Assembly (NCBI RefSeq): GCF_900104795.1
Contig: NZ_FNTG01000001.1
Span: 3,782,001 to 3,846,000 of the forward strand
Length of the DNA stretch: 64,000 nucleotides
Direction of reading: 5' to 3'
Source of the DNA: Burkholderia sp. WP9
GTDB lineage: Bacteria; Pseudomonadota; Gammaproteobacteria; Burkholderiales; Burkholderiaceae
Part shown: positions 53,464-62,292 of the stretch, in pieces
How the letters are laid out: each line of letters starts with the position of its first letter
How positions within the stretch are numbered: the stretch's first letter is position 1
The notes under the pieces: generated by a model
Seen by the model: only the letters and a program-made list of their open reading frames with translations
The model's database searches: none
What the model was told of the DNA's origin: nothing
Made by a program: the position numbers and the translations under genes

Positions 53464-53533
53464 GTCTTCGAGGAGCGTTGCGACGGGTACCGCGAATCAG
53501 CATATTCGCCGGCCGCCCGCCAGGCTCGAAGGC
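53464..53533 (+). promoter_or_regulatory. S-adenosylhomocysteine (SAH) riboswitch
   Basis: The outer stem CTTCGAG (53466-53472) pairs with CTCGAAG (53525-53531). Inside it are GAGGAGCGTTGCGAC on the 5' side and CCCGCCAGGCTC on the 3' side, the conserved SAH riboswitch blocks. It binds SAH and switches on the downstream gene, and is found upstream of ahcY in betaproteobacteria. Here it lies about 100 bases upstream of ahcY, with an ATCGGAGGTCGG segment after it and an AGGAGGG ribosome site at the start codon. Confidence 0.92.
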
Positions 53534-53631
53534 TTCAATCGGAGGTCGGTTGCGCAGAGCGCTTTCCCGTCCACCGCATCGAACCGCGCTCACGTCAAAT
53601 TTCTAGTCAATTTCTTAGAAAGGAGGGCGTG

Positions 53632-55053
53632 ATGAACGCCGCAGTTATCGATTCCCAAACTTCCCAGGATTTCGTTGTTGCCGACATGTCGCTTGCCGAC
53701 TGGGGCCGCAAGGAACTGAACATTGCCGAGACGGAAATGCCCGGCCTCGTGCAGACGCGTGAAGAGTACAAGGCGCAGCAGCCGCTGAAGGGCGCGCGCG
53801 TCGCAGGTTCGCTGCACATGACGATCCAGACCGGCGTGCTGATCGAGACGCTGACGGCGCTCGGCGCGGACGTGCGCTGGGCCTCGTGCAACATCTTCTC
53901 GACGCAGGACCACGCCGCCGCGGCAATCGCCAAGGCCGGCACGCCGGTGTTCGCATTCAAGGGCGAATCGCTCGACGAATACTGGGAATTCTCGCACCGT
54001 ATTTTCGAATGGCCGAACGGCGAATTCGCCAACATGATCCTCGACGACGGCGGCGACGCCACGTTGCTGCTGATCCTCGGCTCGAAGGCCGAGAAAGACC
54101 GCTCGGTGATCTCGAAGCCGACCAACGAGGAAGAAGTCGCGCTGTACAAGTCGATCGAACGTCATCTGGACGCCGACCCGACGTGGTACTCCACGCGCCT
54201 CGCGCACATTCAGGGCGTGACCGAAGAAACCACGACCGGCGTGCACCGTCTGTATCAGATGGAAAAAGAAGGCCGCCTGCCGTTCCCGGCGATCAACGTC
54301 AACGACTCGGTCACCAAGTCGAAGTTCGACAACCTGTACGGTTGCCGTGAGTCGCTGGTCGACGGCATCAAGCGCGCGACCGACGTGATGATCGCGGGCA
54401 AGATCGCCGTGGTGGCCGGTTACGGCGACGTGGGCAAGGGCTGCGCGCAATCGCTGCGTGGTCTGGGCGCGACCGTGTGGGTCACTGAAATCGATCCGAT
54501 CTGCGCGCTGCAGGCCGCGATGGAAGGCTACCGCGTCGTGACGATGGAATACGCGGCGGACAAGGCCGACATCTTCGTGACGGCGACCGGCAACTACCAC
54601 GTGATCGGCCACGACCACATGAAGGCGATGCGCCACAACGCGATCGTCTGCAACATTGGTCACTTCGACTCGGAAATCGACGTTGCGTCGACCCGTCAGT
54701 ACCAGTGGGACAACATCAAGCCGCAAGTCGACCACATCATTTTCCCGGACGGCAAGCGCGTCATTCTGCTGGCTGAAGGGCGCCTCGTGAACCTGGGTTG
54801 CGCGACGGGCCACCCGTCGTTCGTGATGTCGAACTCGTTCACGAACCAGACGCTCGCGCAGATCGAACTGTTCACGCAAGGCAAGAAGTACGAAAACAAG
54901 GTGTACGTGTTGCCGAAGCATCTGGACGAGAAGGTCGCACGCCTGCATCTGGCGCGCATCGGCGCGAACCTGACCGTGCTGTCGGACGAGCAGGCCGGCT
55001 ACATCGGCGTCGACAAGAACGGTCCGTTCAAGCCGAACCACTATCGCTATTAA
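53632..55053 (+). CDS. ahcY: Adenosylhomocysteinase (SAH hydrolase)
   Basis: 473 residues. Splits SAH into adenosine and homocysteine, removing the inhibitor of methyltransferases. NAD site GYGDVGKG at residues 263-270; [36 protein letters not shown], and the C-terminal [10 protein letters not shown] are diagnostic. ATG 53632 has AGGAGGG upstream; the frame is open earlier but that overlaps the riboswitch. The preceding riboswitch senses its substrate. Downstream a hairpin precedes the membrane-protein gene. Confidence 0.99.
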   Translation: MNAAVIDSQTSQDFVVADMSLADWGRKELNIAETEMPGLVQTREEYKAQQPLKGARVAGSLHMTIQTGVLIETLTALGADVRWASCNIFSTQDHAAAAIAKAGTPVFAFKGESLDEYWEFSHRIFEWPNGEFANMILDDGGDATLLLILGSKAEKDRSVISKPTNEEEVALYKSIERHLDADPTWYSTRLAHIQGVTEETTTGVHRLYQMEKEGRLPFPAINVNDSVTKSKFDNLYGCRESLVDGIKRATDVMIAGKIAVVAGYGDVGKGCAQSLRGLGATVWVTEIDPICALQAAMEGYRVVTMEYAADKADIFVTATGNYHVIGHDHMKAMRHNAIVCNIGHFDSEIDVASTRQYQWDNIKPQVDHIIFPDGKRVILLAEGRLVNLGCATGHPSFVMSNSFTNQTLAQIELFTQGKKYENKVYVLPKHLDEKVARLHLARIGANLTVLSDEQAGYIGVDKNGPFKPNHYRY

Positions 55054-55096
55054 GCACGCCGCAGGCGGTTTGACAGCATGACAGTTGGAAGACAGG

Positions 55097-55118
55097 GCGG
55101 CGCATCATGCGCCGCTTT
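55097..55118 (+). terminator. Hairpin terminator after ahcY
   Basis: GCGGCGC (55097-55103) and GCGCCGC (55109-55115), loop ATCAT, followed by TTTG. A short T-run; may allow read-through to the next two genes. Confidence 0.6.
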
Positions 55119-55184
55119 GTTCGCCACGCCGCCTTTTTTCGCGCGTTTTCCCCGTTATCGGACATCCTGCCAAAGGAGCTCTAC

Positions 55185-55538
55185 ATGACCTTGCTGCTGA
55201 CCTGGCTGATCAACGCGCTTGCGCTCCTGATCATCACCTACCTCGTTCCGTCGATTCATATCCGCAGTTTCGGCACCGCGCTGATCGTCGCGGTGGTGCT
55301 CGGGTTGATCAATACGATCCTGCGGCCGGTGCTGATCCTGCTGACGCTGCCCGTGACGATTCTCACGCTCGGACTCTTCATTCTGGTGGTCAACGCGCTG
55401 TGCTTCTGGCTGTGCGCTTCGCTGCTGAAGGGCTTTGAAGTGTCGGGATTCTGGTCGGCGTTCTTCGGCTCGATTCTGTACAGCATCGTTTCGTGGCTGC
55501 TGTCCGCGCTCATTTTCGGCAACCGCAGTCTCGGTTGA
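55185..55538 (+). CDS. Phage-holin-like (Phage_holin_4_2 type) membrane protein
   Basis: 117 residues with four hydrophobic segments (LLLTWLINALALLIITYLV, TALIVAVVLGLINTILRPVL, VTILTLGLFILVVNALCFWL, FFGSILYSIVSWLLSALIFG). The INTILRPVLILLTLPVTILT core is typical of this small membrane family, named for phage holins but common in chromosomes with no phage context. Function unknown; it is regularly found between ahcY and metF in this group, in my recollection. ATG 55185 with AAAGGAG. Confidence 0.85.
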   Translation: MTLLLTWLINALALLIITYLVPSIHIRSFGTALIVAVVLGLINTILRPVLILLTLPVTILTLGLFILVVNALCFWLCASLLKGFEVSGFWSAFFGSILYSIVSWLLSALIFGNRSLG

Positions 55539-55549
55539 CCCACTGAATC

Positions 55550-56380
55550 ATGAACCCGATCGAACTTTCATTCGAATTCTTCCCGCCGAAAACGCAGGAA
55601 GGCGTCGACAAGCTGCGCGCCACGCGCGCCCAGCTCGCCACGCTCAAGCCCAAGTTCGTGTCCGTCACGTTCGGCGCCGGCGGCTCGACCCAACAGGGCA
55701 CGCTCGATACCGTCGTCGATATGGCGAAGGAAGGGCTCGAAGCGGCGCCGCACGTGTCGTGCATCGGCTCGTCGAAAGAGAGCCTGCGCGCTATTCTCAA
55801 CGAGTACCGCGCGCATGGCATCCGCCATATCGTCGCGCTGCGCGGCGATCTGCCGTCCGGCATGGGCGAAGTCGGCGAGTTGCGTTACGCGTCGGAACTG
55901 GTGAGCTTTATCCGCGCCGAGTTTGGCGACTGGTTCTGGATCGAAGTGGCCGGCTACCCGGAATACCACCCGCAGTCGCGCTCGCCGCGTCAGGATCTGG
56001 ACAATTTCGCCCGCAAGGTGAAGGCCGGCGCCAATTCGGCGATCACGCAGTATTTCTTCAACGCGGACGCCTACTTCCGTTTCGTCGACGACGCGCGCAA
56101 GCTCGGCGTGGACGTGCCGATCGTGCCGGGCATCATGCCGATCACGAACTTCTCGCAGCTGATGCGTTTCTCGGAGATGTGCGGCGCAGAAGTGCCGCGC
56201 TGGATCGCGCGGCGGCTGGAAAGCTTCGGCGACGACCGCGAGTCGATTCGCGCATTCGGGCTGGATGTGGTGACGGACCTGTGCGGGCGTCTGATCGATG
56301 GCAAGGTGCCGGGCCTGCACTTCTACACGTTGAATGGCGCCGCTGCGACCAAAGCGATCTGCGAACGGTTGAACACGTAA
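55550..56380 (+). CDS. metF: Methylenetetrahydrofolate reductase (NAD(P)H)
   Basis: 276 residues. Reduces 5,10-methylene-THF to 5-methyl-THF, the methyl donor for methionine synthesis from the homocysteine released by AhcY. LSFEFFPPKTQEGVDKLRAT, SVTFGAGGSTQQGT, HIVALRGDLPSGMGE, and PIVPGIMPITNFSQLMRFSE are standard MetF motifs. Lies 11 bases after the membrane-protein gene. Confidence 0.98.
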   Translation: MNPIELSFEFFPPKTQEGVDKLRATRAQLATLKPKFVSVTFGAGGSTQQGTLDTVVDMAKEGLEAAPHVSCIGSSKESLRAILNEYRAHGIRHIVALRGDLPSGMGEVGELRYASELVSFIRAEFGDWFWIEVAGYPEYHPQSRSPRQDLDNFARKVKAGANSAITQYFFNADAYFRFVDDARKLGVDVPIVPGIMPITNFSQLMRFSEMCGAEVPRWIARRLESFGDDRESIRAFGLDVVTDLCGRLIDGKVPGLHFYTLNGAAATKAICERLNT

Positions 56381-56405
56381 GATTCGCATCACGTCGTTGA
56401 GACGA

Positions 56406-56441
56406 AACCGTGCGGCTGTTTTTTGCCGCGCGGTTTTTTTT
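56406..56441 (+). terminator. Rho-independent terminator after metF
   Basis: AACCG-T-GCGGC pairs with GCCGC-G-CGGTT (T-G wobble) around TGTTTTTT, followed by six T. The rest of 56442-56668 shows no gene. Confidence 0.88.
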
Positions 56442-56668
56442 CGCGCTGCGAATGGCGGCCCGGGCGTTCATGCGAATGCGGGGCTCCGCCGTGCGACCGC
56501 AGTCGTCATGACGAAACCGATGCTCGTACACCGGTTGCGACGGTTGCTGCCGTGCAACAAACGTAGGCACCCGCGCCAACCTTGCGACGCGTAAGCCCGC
56601 ATTGAACCCGAATTTTGTGCTGTCTATGATCAAAGCGCAGCTGACGTGGCTGCTGTGCGGAGAACGTA

Positions 56669-58312
56669 ATGACGGTATCCAAGTTGCTGTTTGCAGTTCG
56701 CCAAACCTGTCTTCCAGCGCTGAGCGCCTGCGCGGTGCTGACTGCGGGCCTGTCGCCCGCCGCTGCCAATGCGGCCACGCTGCCCGACAAGACCCTCGTG
56801 TTCTGCTCCGAAGGCAGTCCGGCGGGCTTCGACAGTGCGCAGTACACCACCAGCGTCGAATTCAGCGCGGGCTCGTACACGGTCTACAACCGGCTGATCG
56901 AGTTCGCGCACGGCAGCACGGATATCGAACCGAGTCTGGCCGAAAAGTGGGATGTGTCGCCCGACGGACTGACGTATACGTTTCATTTGCGCCACGGTGT
57001 GAAATTCCAGACCACCTCGTTTTTCAAGCCGACGCGCGAATTCAACGCGGACGACGTCGTCTTCACTTATCAACGGATGCTCGATCCGGAGCAGCCGTTC
57101 CGCAAGGCGTATTCGGTGCCGTTCCCGTATTTCACCGATCTCGGCCTCGCCAAGAACATTGCGAAGATCGAAAAGGTCGATCCGTACACGGTCAAGTTCA
57201 CGCTGAAAGAAGTCGATGCGCCGTTTTTACAACAGATTGCGATGCCGTTCGCTTCGATCCTCTCGGCGGAATACGGCGATCAGTTATTGAAAGCGGGTAA
57301 AGCGTCGGATATCAATCAATATCCGGTCGGCACCGGCCCATTCATTTTCCGCAGCTATACGAAAGACGATACGATTCGCTTCGACGGTAATCCCGATTAC
57401 TGGAAGCCGGGTATCGTCAAAGTCAGCAAACTGATATTCGCGATTACCGTCGATCCGGCCGTGCGTCTGCAAAAACTCAAGCGCGGGGAATGTCAGGTGA
57501 TGGCGTATCCGCGTCCCGCTGATATTCCGGCGGTAAAAGCCGATGCGTCGCTGGCCATGCCGAACCAGGTGGGTTTCAACCTCGGTTATATCGCCTACAA
57601 CACCACCAAGAAACCGCTCGACAATGTGCTGGTGCGCCGTGCGCTCGATATGTCGATCAATAAGAAAGCGATTATCGAATCGGTCTATCAGGGCGCGGGC
57701 CAGGCGGCGACGAACCCCATGCCGCCGACCCAGTGGGGCTACGACAAGAATCTGAAGGACGCCCCGTTCGACACGGAAAAAGCCAAAGCGCTGTTGAAAC
57801 AGGCGGGTTATCCAGACGGCTTCGACCTGACGTTATGGGCCATGCCGGTTCAACGGCCGTATAACCCGAACGCGCGGCTCATGGCGGAAATGCTGCAATC
57901 CGATTGGGCGAAGATCGGCGTCAAGGTGAAGATCGCCACTTATGAATGGGGCGAATATATTCGCCGCGGCCATGCCGGCGAACATGAAGCGATGCTGATC
58001 GGCTGGACCGGCGATTATGGCGACCCGGATAACTGGCTCGGCGTATTGCTGGGTTGCGACGCGGTGAACGGCAGTAACTTTTCCAAATGGTGCTACAAGC
58101 CTTACGACGATCTGATCAAGAAAGGCCGCGGCACCACCGACCTGCCCGAGCGCACCAAGGCTTATACGGAAGCGCAGGAGATATTCAAAGATCAGGTCCC
58201 ATTTACGCCGATCGCCCACTCCACGGTCTATCAGCCGATCAGCAAGAACGTCACCGGCTTCAAGATCGACCCGTTCGGCCCGACGCAATTCATGAATGTC
58301 GGCCTGAAATAA
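56669..58312 (+). CDS. dppA: ABC transporter dipeptide-binding protein, copy 1
   Basis: 547-residue periplasmic binding protein of family 5 (DppA-like). Signal peptide ends about residue 35 (NAATLPDK). LVFCSEGSPAGFDSAQYTTS, AEKWDVSPDGLTYTFHLRHG and VGTGPFIFRSYTKDDTIRFD are family features. It closely resembles the next gene product along its whole length. Codon choice between about 57220 and 57960 is noticeably more A/T-ending than in copy 2. GGAG precedes the ATG. The ligand may be dipeptides, but related proteins also take haem or aminolevulinate. Confidence 0.93.
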   Translation: MTVSKLLFAVRQTCLPALSACAVLTAGLSPAAANAATLPDKTLVFCSEGSPAGFDSAQYTTSVEFSAGSYTVYNRLIEFAHGSTDIEPSLAEKWDVSPDGLTYTFHLRHGVKFQTTSFFKPTREFNADDVVFTYQRMLDPEQPFRKAYSVPFPYFTDLGLAKNIAKIEKVDPYTVKFTLKEVDAPFLQQIAMPFASILSAEYGDQLLKAGKASDINQYPVGTGPFIFRSYTKDDTIRFDGNPDYWKPGIVKVSKLIFAITVDPAVRLQKLKRGECQVMAYPRPADIPAVKADASLAMPNQVGFNLGYIAYNTTKKPLDNVLVRRALDMSINKKAIIESVYQGAGQAATNPMPPTQWGYDKNLKDAPFDTEKAKALLKQAGYPDGFDLTLWAMPVQRPYNPNARLMAEMLQSDWAKIGVKVKIATYEWGEYIRRGHAGEHEAMLIGWTGDYGDPDNWLGVLLGCDAVNGSNFSKWCYKPYDDLIKKGRGTTDLPERTKAYTEAQEIFKDQVPFTPIAHSTVYQPISKNVTGFKIDPFGPTQFMNVGLK

Positions 58313-58350
58313 CGCCGGCGGGCCGTTTTTTTGCTTCGGCACCCCTCTGC

Positions 58351-58384
58351 GGCCGCACGTTCCCGGTAATGCCGGCGTGCGGCC
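58351..58384 (+). terminator. Strong hairpin in the spacer between the two binding-protein genes
   Basis: GGCCGCACG (58351-58359) pairs with CGTGCGGCC (58376-58384), with inner CCGG-TAATG-CCGG. No T-run. It could end, slow or protect transcripts between the two copies. Confidence 0.5.
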
Positions 58385-58507
58385 ATGCTTATGCCCGATT
58401 GGTTTCCGATCGTCAACAGAGGGAATTTCCTCCGCTTGTTGCTGTGAGCCAAGCTCAAGTAATATCGCGCTACGCCGGCGGGAGCCGGCCACGAACCTGG
58501 AGGAAAC

Positions 58508-60136
58508 ATGAAGCAAAACAATCTGTTGCGCGCCGCGCGTGTTACGACGCTCGTCGCAGCTGCAGCGGCATCGATGGTGGGCGCAAGTGTCGCGCGCGCC
58601 GAGATTCCGAATAAAACCCTGGTTTACTGCTCAGAAGGCAGTCCTGCGGGTTTCGATCCGGCCCAATACACCACGGGCACCGATTTCACGGCTAACACGT
58701 TCACCGTTTACAACCGTCTCGTCGAATTCGAACGCGGCGGCACCAAGGTCGAACCGGGCCTCGCCGAAAAGTGGGACGTGTCGGCGGACGGCAAGACGTA
58801 CACGTTCCACCTGCGTCATGGCGTGAAGTTCCAGACCACGTCGTTCTTCAAGCCGACGCGCGAATTCAATGCGGACGACGTCGTGTTCACGTTCCAGCGC
58901 ATGCTGGACCCGAACTCGGCCTTTCATAAGGCTTACCCGGTTCAGTTCCCGTACTTCACGGACATGGGCCTCGACAAGCTGATCACCGGCGTCGAAAAGG
59001 TCGATCCGTACACGGTCAAGTTCACGCTGAAGGAAGTCAACGCACCGTTCATCCAGAATCTGGCGATGGAATACGCGTCGATCCTGTCTAGCGAATACGG
59101 CGACCAGTTGTTGAAGGCCGGCAAGGCTGCCGACATCAACCAGTTCCCGGTCGGCACGGGCCCGTTCATTTTCCGCAGCTACACGAAAGACGCGACGATC
59201 CGCTTCGACGGCAATCCGGATTACTGGAAGCCGAACACGGTGAAAATCTCGAAGCTGATCTTCTCGATCACGCCGGACGCCGGCGTGCGCGTGCAGAAGA
59301 TCAAGCGCGACGAATGCCAGGTGATGAGCTATCCGCGTCCGGCCGACATCGCGCCGCTAAAGGCTGAAGCGAACATCGCGATGCCGTCGCAACCGGGCTT
59401 CAACCTCGGCTACCTCGCGTACAACGTGTCGCACAAGCCGGTCGACAAGGTCGAAGTGCGTCAGGCGCTCGACATGGCGATCAACAAGAAGGCGATCATC
59501 GAGTCGGTGTACCAGGGCGCGGGCCAGGCGGCCACGAACCCGATGCCGCCGACCCAATGGTCGTACGACAAGAACCTGAAGGGCGCAGCCTACGATGCGG
59601 ACAAGGCCAAGGCGTTGCTGGCGAAGGCCGGCTACCCGAACGGCTTCGACATCACCCTGTGGGCGATGCCGGTGCAGCGCGCGTACAACCCGAACGCCCG
59701 TCTGATGGCGGAAATGATCCAGGCGGACTGGGCCAAGATCGGCGTGAAGGCGAAGATCGTCACGTATGAGTGGGGCGAGTACATCAAGCGCGCTCACGCA
59801 GGTGAGGACGACACGATGCTGATCGGCTGGACCGGCGACAACGGCGATCCGGACAACTGGCTCGGCACGCTGCTCGGCTGCGAAGCGGTGAACGGCAACA
59901 ACTTCTCGAAGTGGTGCTACAAGCCGTTTGACGACCTGATCCAGAAGGGCCGCGTCACGTCCGATCAGGGCGCGCGCACCACGGCTTATATGCAGGCGCA
60001 GCAGATCTTCGCGCAGCAACTGCCGTTCTCGCCGATCGCTCACTCCACGGTGTACCAGCCTGTCAGCAAGAAGGTCGTGGACATGCGCATCGAACCGCTC
60101 GGTTACGCGCGTTTCGATGGCGTCAGCGTCAAGTAA
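58508..60136 (+). CDS. dppA: ABC transporter dipeptide-binding protein, copy 2
   Basis: 542 residues, tandem paralogue of the previous gene. Signal peptide with cleavage near ARAEIPNK. LVYCSEGSPAGFDPAQYTTG, NPDYWKPNTVKISKLIFS, QAATNPMPPTQWSYDKNL. Codons are strongly biased to G/C-ending common ones, as in highly expressed genes of this group. CTGGAGGAAAC gives a strong ribosome site. Followed after 139 bases by dppB. Confidence 0.95.
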   Translation: MKQNNLLRAARVTTLVAAAAASMVGASVARAEIPNKTLVYCSEGSPAGFDPAQYTTGTDFTANTFTVYNRLVEFERGGTKVEPGLAEKWDVSADGKTYTFHLRHGVKFQTTSFFKPTREFNADDVVFTFQRMLDPNSAFHKAYPVQFPYFTDMGLDKLITGVEKVDPYTVKFTLKEVNAPFIQNLAMEYASILSSEYGDQLLKAGKAADINQFPVGTGPFIFRSYTKDATIRFDGNPDYWKPNTVKISKLIFSITPDAGVRVQKIKRDECQVMSYPRPADIAPLKAEANIAMPSQPGFNLGYLAYNVSHKPVDKVEVRQALDMAINKKAIIESVYQGAGQAATNPMPPTQWSYDKNLKGAAYDADKAKALLAKAGYPNGFDITLWAMPVQRAYNPNARLMAEMIQADWAKIGVKAKIVTYEWGEYIKRAHAGEDDTMLIGWTGDNGDPDNWLGTLLGCEAVNGNNFSKWCYKPFDDLIQKGRVTSDQGARTTAYMQAQQIFAQQLPFSPIAHSTVYQPVSKKVVDMRIEPLGYARFDGVSVK

Positions 60137-60275
60137 GTCGGCAAGTCATTCGTAAAGCTCACGCAGTACGCTTTTCGCACGGTTAGAAAACTGGTCGAAA
60201 TGGTCCGGCGACCGGGGTCACAAGCCCTCGTCGCCGGTTGCGTTTTTTCTTCATCAAGACCATAGGGACAAAACC

Positions 60276-61286
60276 ATGTTCCGCTTTGTTTTGCGCCGCA
60301 TCGGCATGGTGATTCCGACTTTCATCGGCATCACGATCCTCGCGTTCGCGCTGATTCACCTGATACCGGGCGACCCCATCGAAGTGATGATGGGCGAGCG
60401 CGGCGTCGATCCCGCCATGCACGCCGCGGCGATGCACCGGCTCGGGCTCGACGAATCCTTGCCCATGCAGTACGTCCACTACATCGGACGCGCGCTGCAC
60501 GGCGACCTCGGCACCTCGATCATCACCAACACCAGCGTGATGGGCGAATTCCTCGCACGCTTTCCCGCTACCGTCGAACTGTCGATCTGCGCGATGCTGT
60601 TCGCCTTGATCGTCGGCTTGCCGGCGGGTGTGTTCGCGGCCTTGCGGCGCGGCACCGTGGTCGATCACGGCGTGATGGGCACGGCGCTCACCGGCTACTC
60701 GATGCCGATCTTCTGGTGGGGCTTGATCCTCATCATGGTGTTCTCCGTGAAGCTCGGCTGGACGCCGGTGTCCGGCCGCATCGCGGTCGAATACGACATT
60801 CCGCACGTGACCGGCTTCATGCTGATCGACGCGATGATGTCCACCGACGAAGGCGCGTTCAAATCCGCACTGAGCCATCTGATCCTGCCGGCCATCGTGC
60901 TCGGTACGATTCCGCTGGCAGTGGTCGCGCGTATGACGCGTTCGTCGATGCTCGAAGTGCTGCGCGAGGACTACATCCGCACCGCGCGCGCGAAGGGCTT
61001 GTCGCCGGGGCGCGTGATCGTCGTGCATGCGTTGCGCAACGCGCTGATTCCGGTCGTGACCGTGATCGGTCTGCAGGTCGGCACGCTGCTCGCGGGCGCC
61101 GTGCTCACCGAGACGCTGTTTTCGTGGCCGGGTATCGGCAAGTGGCTGATCGACGCGATCGGCCGGCGCGACTATCCGGTGGTGCAGGGCGGTATTCTGA
61201 TGATCGCCACGCTGGTCATTGTCGTGAACCTCGTCGTCGATCTGTTGTACGGCGTGTTGAATCCGCGCATCCGCCATACGAGGTAA
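60276..61286 (+). CDS. dppB: Dipeptide ABC transporter permease DppB
   Basis: 336-residue inner-membrane permease with six hydrophobic segments. MFRFVLRRIGMVIPTFIGIT opening, and the ATPase-contact EAA-type loop EDYIRTARAKGLSPGRVIVV. Family length. AGGGAC precedes the ATG. The gap to dppC holds a repeat element. Confidence 0.96.
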   Translation: MFRFVLRRIGMVIPTFIGITILAFALIHLIPGDPIEVMMGERGVDPAMHAAAMHRLGLDESLPMQYVHYIGRALHGDLGTSIITNTSVMGEFLARFPATVELSICAMLFALIVGLPAGVFAALRRGTVVDHGVMGTALTGYSMPIFWWGLILIMVFSVKLGWTPVSGRIAVEYDIPHVTGFMLIDAMMSTDEGAFKSALSHLILPAIVLGTIPLAVVARMTRSSMLEVLREDYIRTARAKGLSPGRVIVVHALRNALIPVVTVIGLQVGTLLAGAVLTETLFSWPGIGKWLIDAIGRRDYPVVQGGILMIATLVIVVNLVVDLLYGVLNPRIRHTR

Positions 61287-61288
61287 AT

Positions 61289-61372
61289 ATGAACCCCCAC
61301 GCTCACATTTGTTCGCTGCCCCCCGAGGGGGCGCATGCCTCCCTTGAGGCGGCTCGGCGGGAGGCATACTGA
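61289..61372 (+). CDS. Possible 27-codon leader ORF across the first repeat copy
   Basis: ATG 61289 to TGA 61372 reads MNPHAHICSLPPEGAHASLE followed by AARREAY. It begins 2 bases after the dppB stop and ends 2 bases before the dppC ATG, so it would bridge translation between them. The coding content is that of the repeat element and the same SLPPEGA string occurs in the second copy. Translation is not shown. Confidence 0.3.
   Translation: MNPHAHICSLPPEGAHASLEAARREAY
61294..61367 (+). repeat. Two-hairpin intergenic repeat, copy 1 (dppB-dppC)
   Basis: CCCCCACGCTCAC, then TTCGCT, hairpin 1 GCCCCC-CGA-GGGGGC (61318-61332), a 2-base linker, and hairpin 2: ATGCCTCCC / GGGAGGCAT (61335-61343 / 61359-61367) with a 15-base loop TTGAGGCGGCTCGGC. 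The same layout occurs at 62301. Confidence 0.85.
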
Positions 61373-61374
61373 TC

Positions 61375-62292
61375 ATGGCAGACATTCAAAACACAGTCCC
61401 CCAAGCGGTCACTCCCCGGAGTGGCCGCGCTATCGCCGCCCGTGAATTCTGGGCGAATTTCTCGCGTAACCGTGGCGCGGTCGGCGCCGGTGTCATCGTG
61501 CTCGTGCTGATCTTTATCGCGATCTTCGCGCCGTTGATCGCGCCGCACAGCCCGATCGAGCAATACCGCGACTTCGTGAAGATTCCGCCCGCATGGCTCG
61601 ACGGCGGCAACTGGAAGTTCATTCTCGGCACCGACGAAGCGGGCCGCGACATCCTTTCGCGTCTGATGTACGGCGCGCGGCTCTCGTTCTGGATCGGCTT
61701 CGTTTCGGTCGTGCTCGCGCTGATTCCGGGCGTCGTGCTCGGTTTGATCGCGGCATTCTTCGAAAAGTGGGCCGACACGCCGATCATGCGCATCATGGAC
61801 GTGCTGCTCGCGCTGCCGTCACTGCTGCTCGCTGTTGCGGTGGTCGCAATCATCGGCCCGGGCCTCGTCAATACGATGCTCGCCATCGCGATCGTCGCGT
61901 TGCCAGGCTACGTGCGTTTGACGCGCGCGTCGGCGCAAGGCGAGTTGCAGAAGGAATACGTGACGGCTTCGCGCGTGGCGGGCGCCAGCACCTTGCGTCT
62001 GATGTTCTCGCAAGTGCTGCCCAACTGCACCGCACCGCTGATCGTGCAGGCTACGTTGGGCTTTTCGTCGGCGATTCTCGACGCCGCGGCGCTCGGCTTT
62101 CTCGGCCTCGGTGTGCAACCGCCTTCGGCGGAGTGGGGCGCGATGCTGGCCTCGGCGCGTGACTACATCGACAGCGCATGGTGGATCGTCACGATGCCGG
62201 GTCTGTCCATCCTGATCTCGGTGCTCGCGATCAATCTGCTCGGCGACGGGCTGCGCGACGCACTCGATCCCAAACTGAAAAGGATGGCGTAA
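61375..62292 (+). CDS. dppC: Dipeptide ABC transporter permease DppC
   Basis: 305 residues, six hydrophobic segments, N-terminal tail then [20 protein letters not shown]. The loop [20 protein letters not shown] is the ATPase-contact motif and [20 protein letters not shown] is the DppC/OppC signature. The stop overlaps the dppD start by one base (TAATG). Confidence 0.96.
   Translation: MADIQNTVPQAVTPRSGRAIAAREFWANFSRNRGAVGAGVIVLVLIFIAIFAPLIAPHSPIEQYRDFVKIPPAWLDGGNWKFILGTDEAGRDILSRLMYGARLSFWIGFVSVVLALIPGVVLGLIAAFFEKWADTPIMRIMDVLLALPSLLLAVAVVAIIGPGLVNTMLAIAIVALPGYVRLTRASAQGELQKEYVTASRVAGASTLRLMFSQVLPNCTAPLIVQATLGFSSAILDAAALGFLGLGVQPPSAEWGAMLASARDYIDSAWWIVTMPGLSILISVLAINLLGDGLRDALDPKLKRMA

Noticed and set aside
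58313..58340. CGGC-GG-GCCG followed by seven T just after the first dppA copy
   Set aside because: The stem is only 4 bp with a 2-base loop, too weak to call a terminator.
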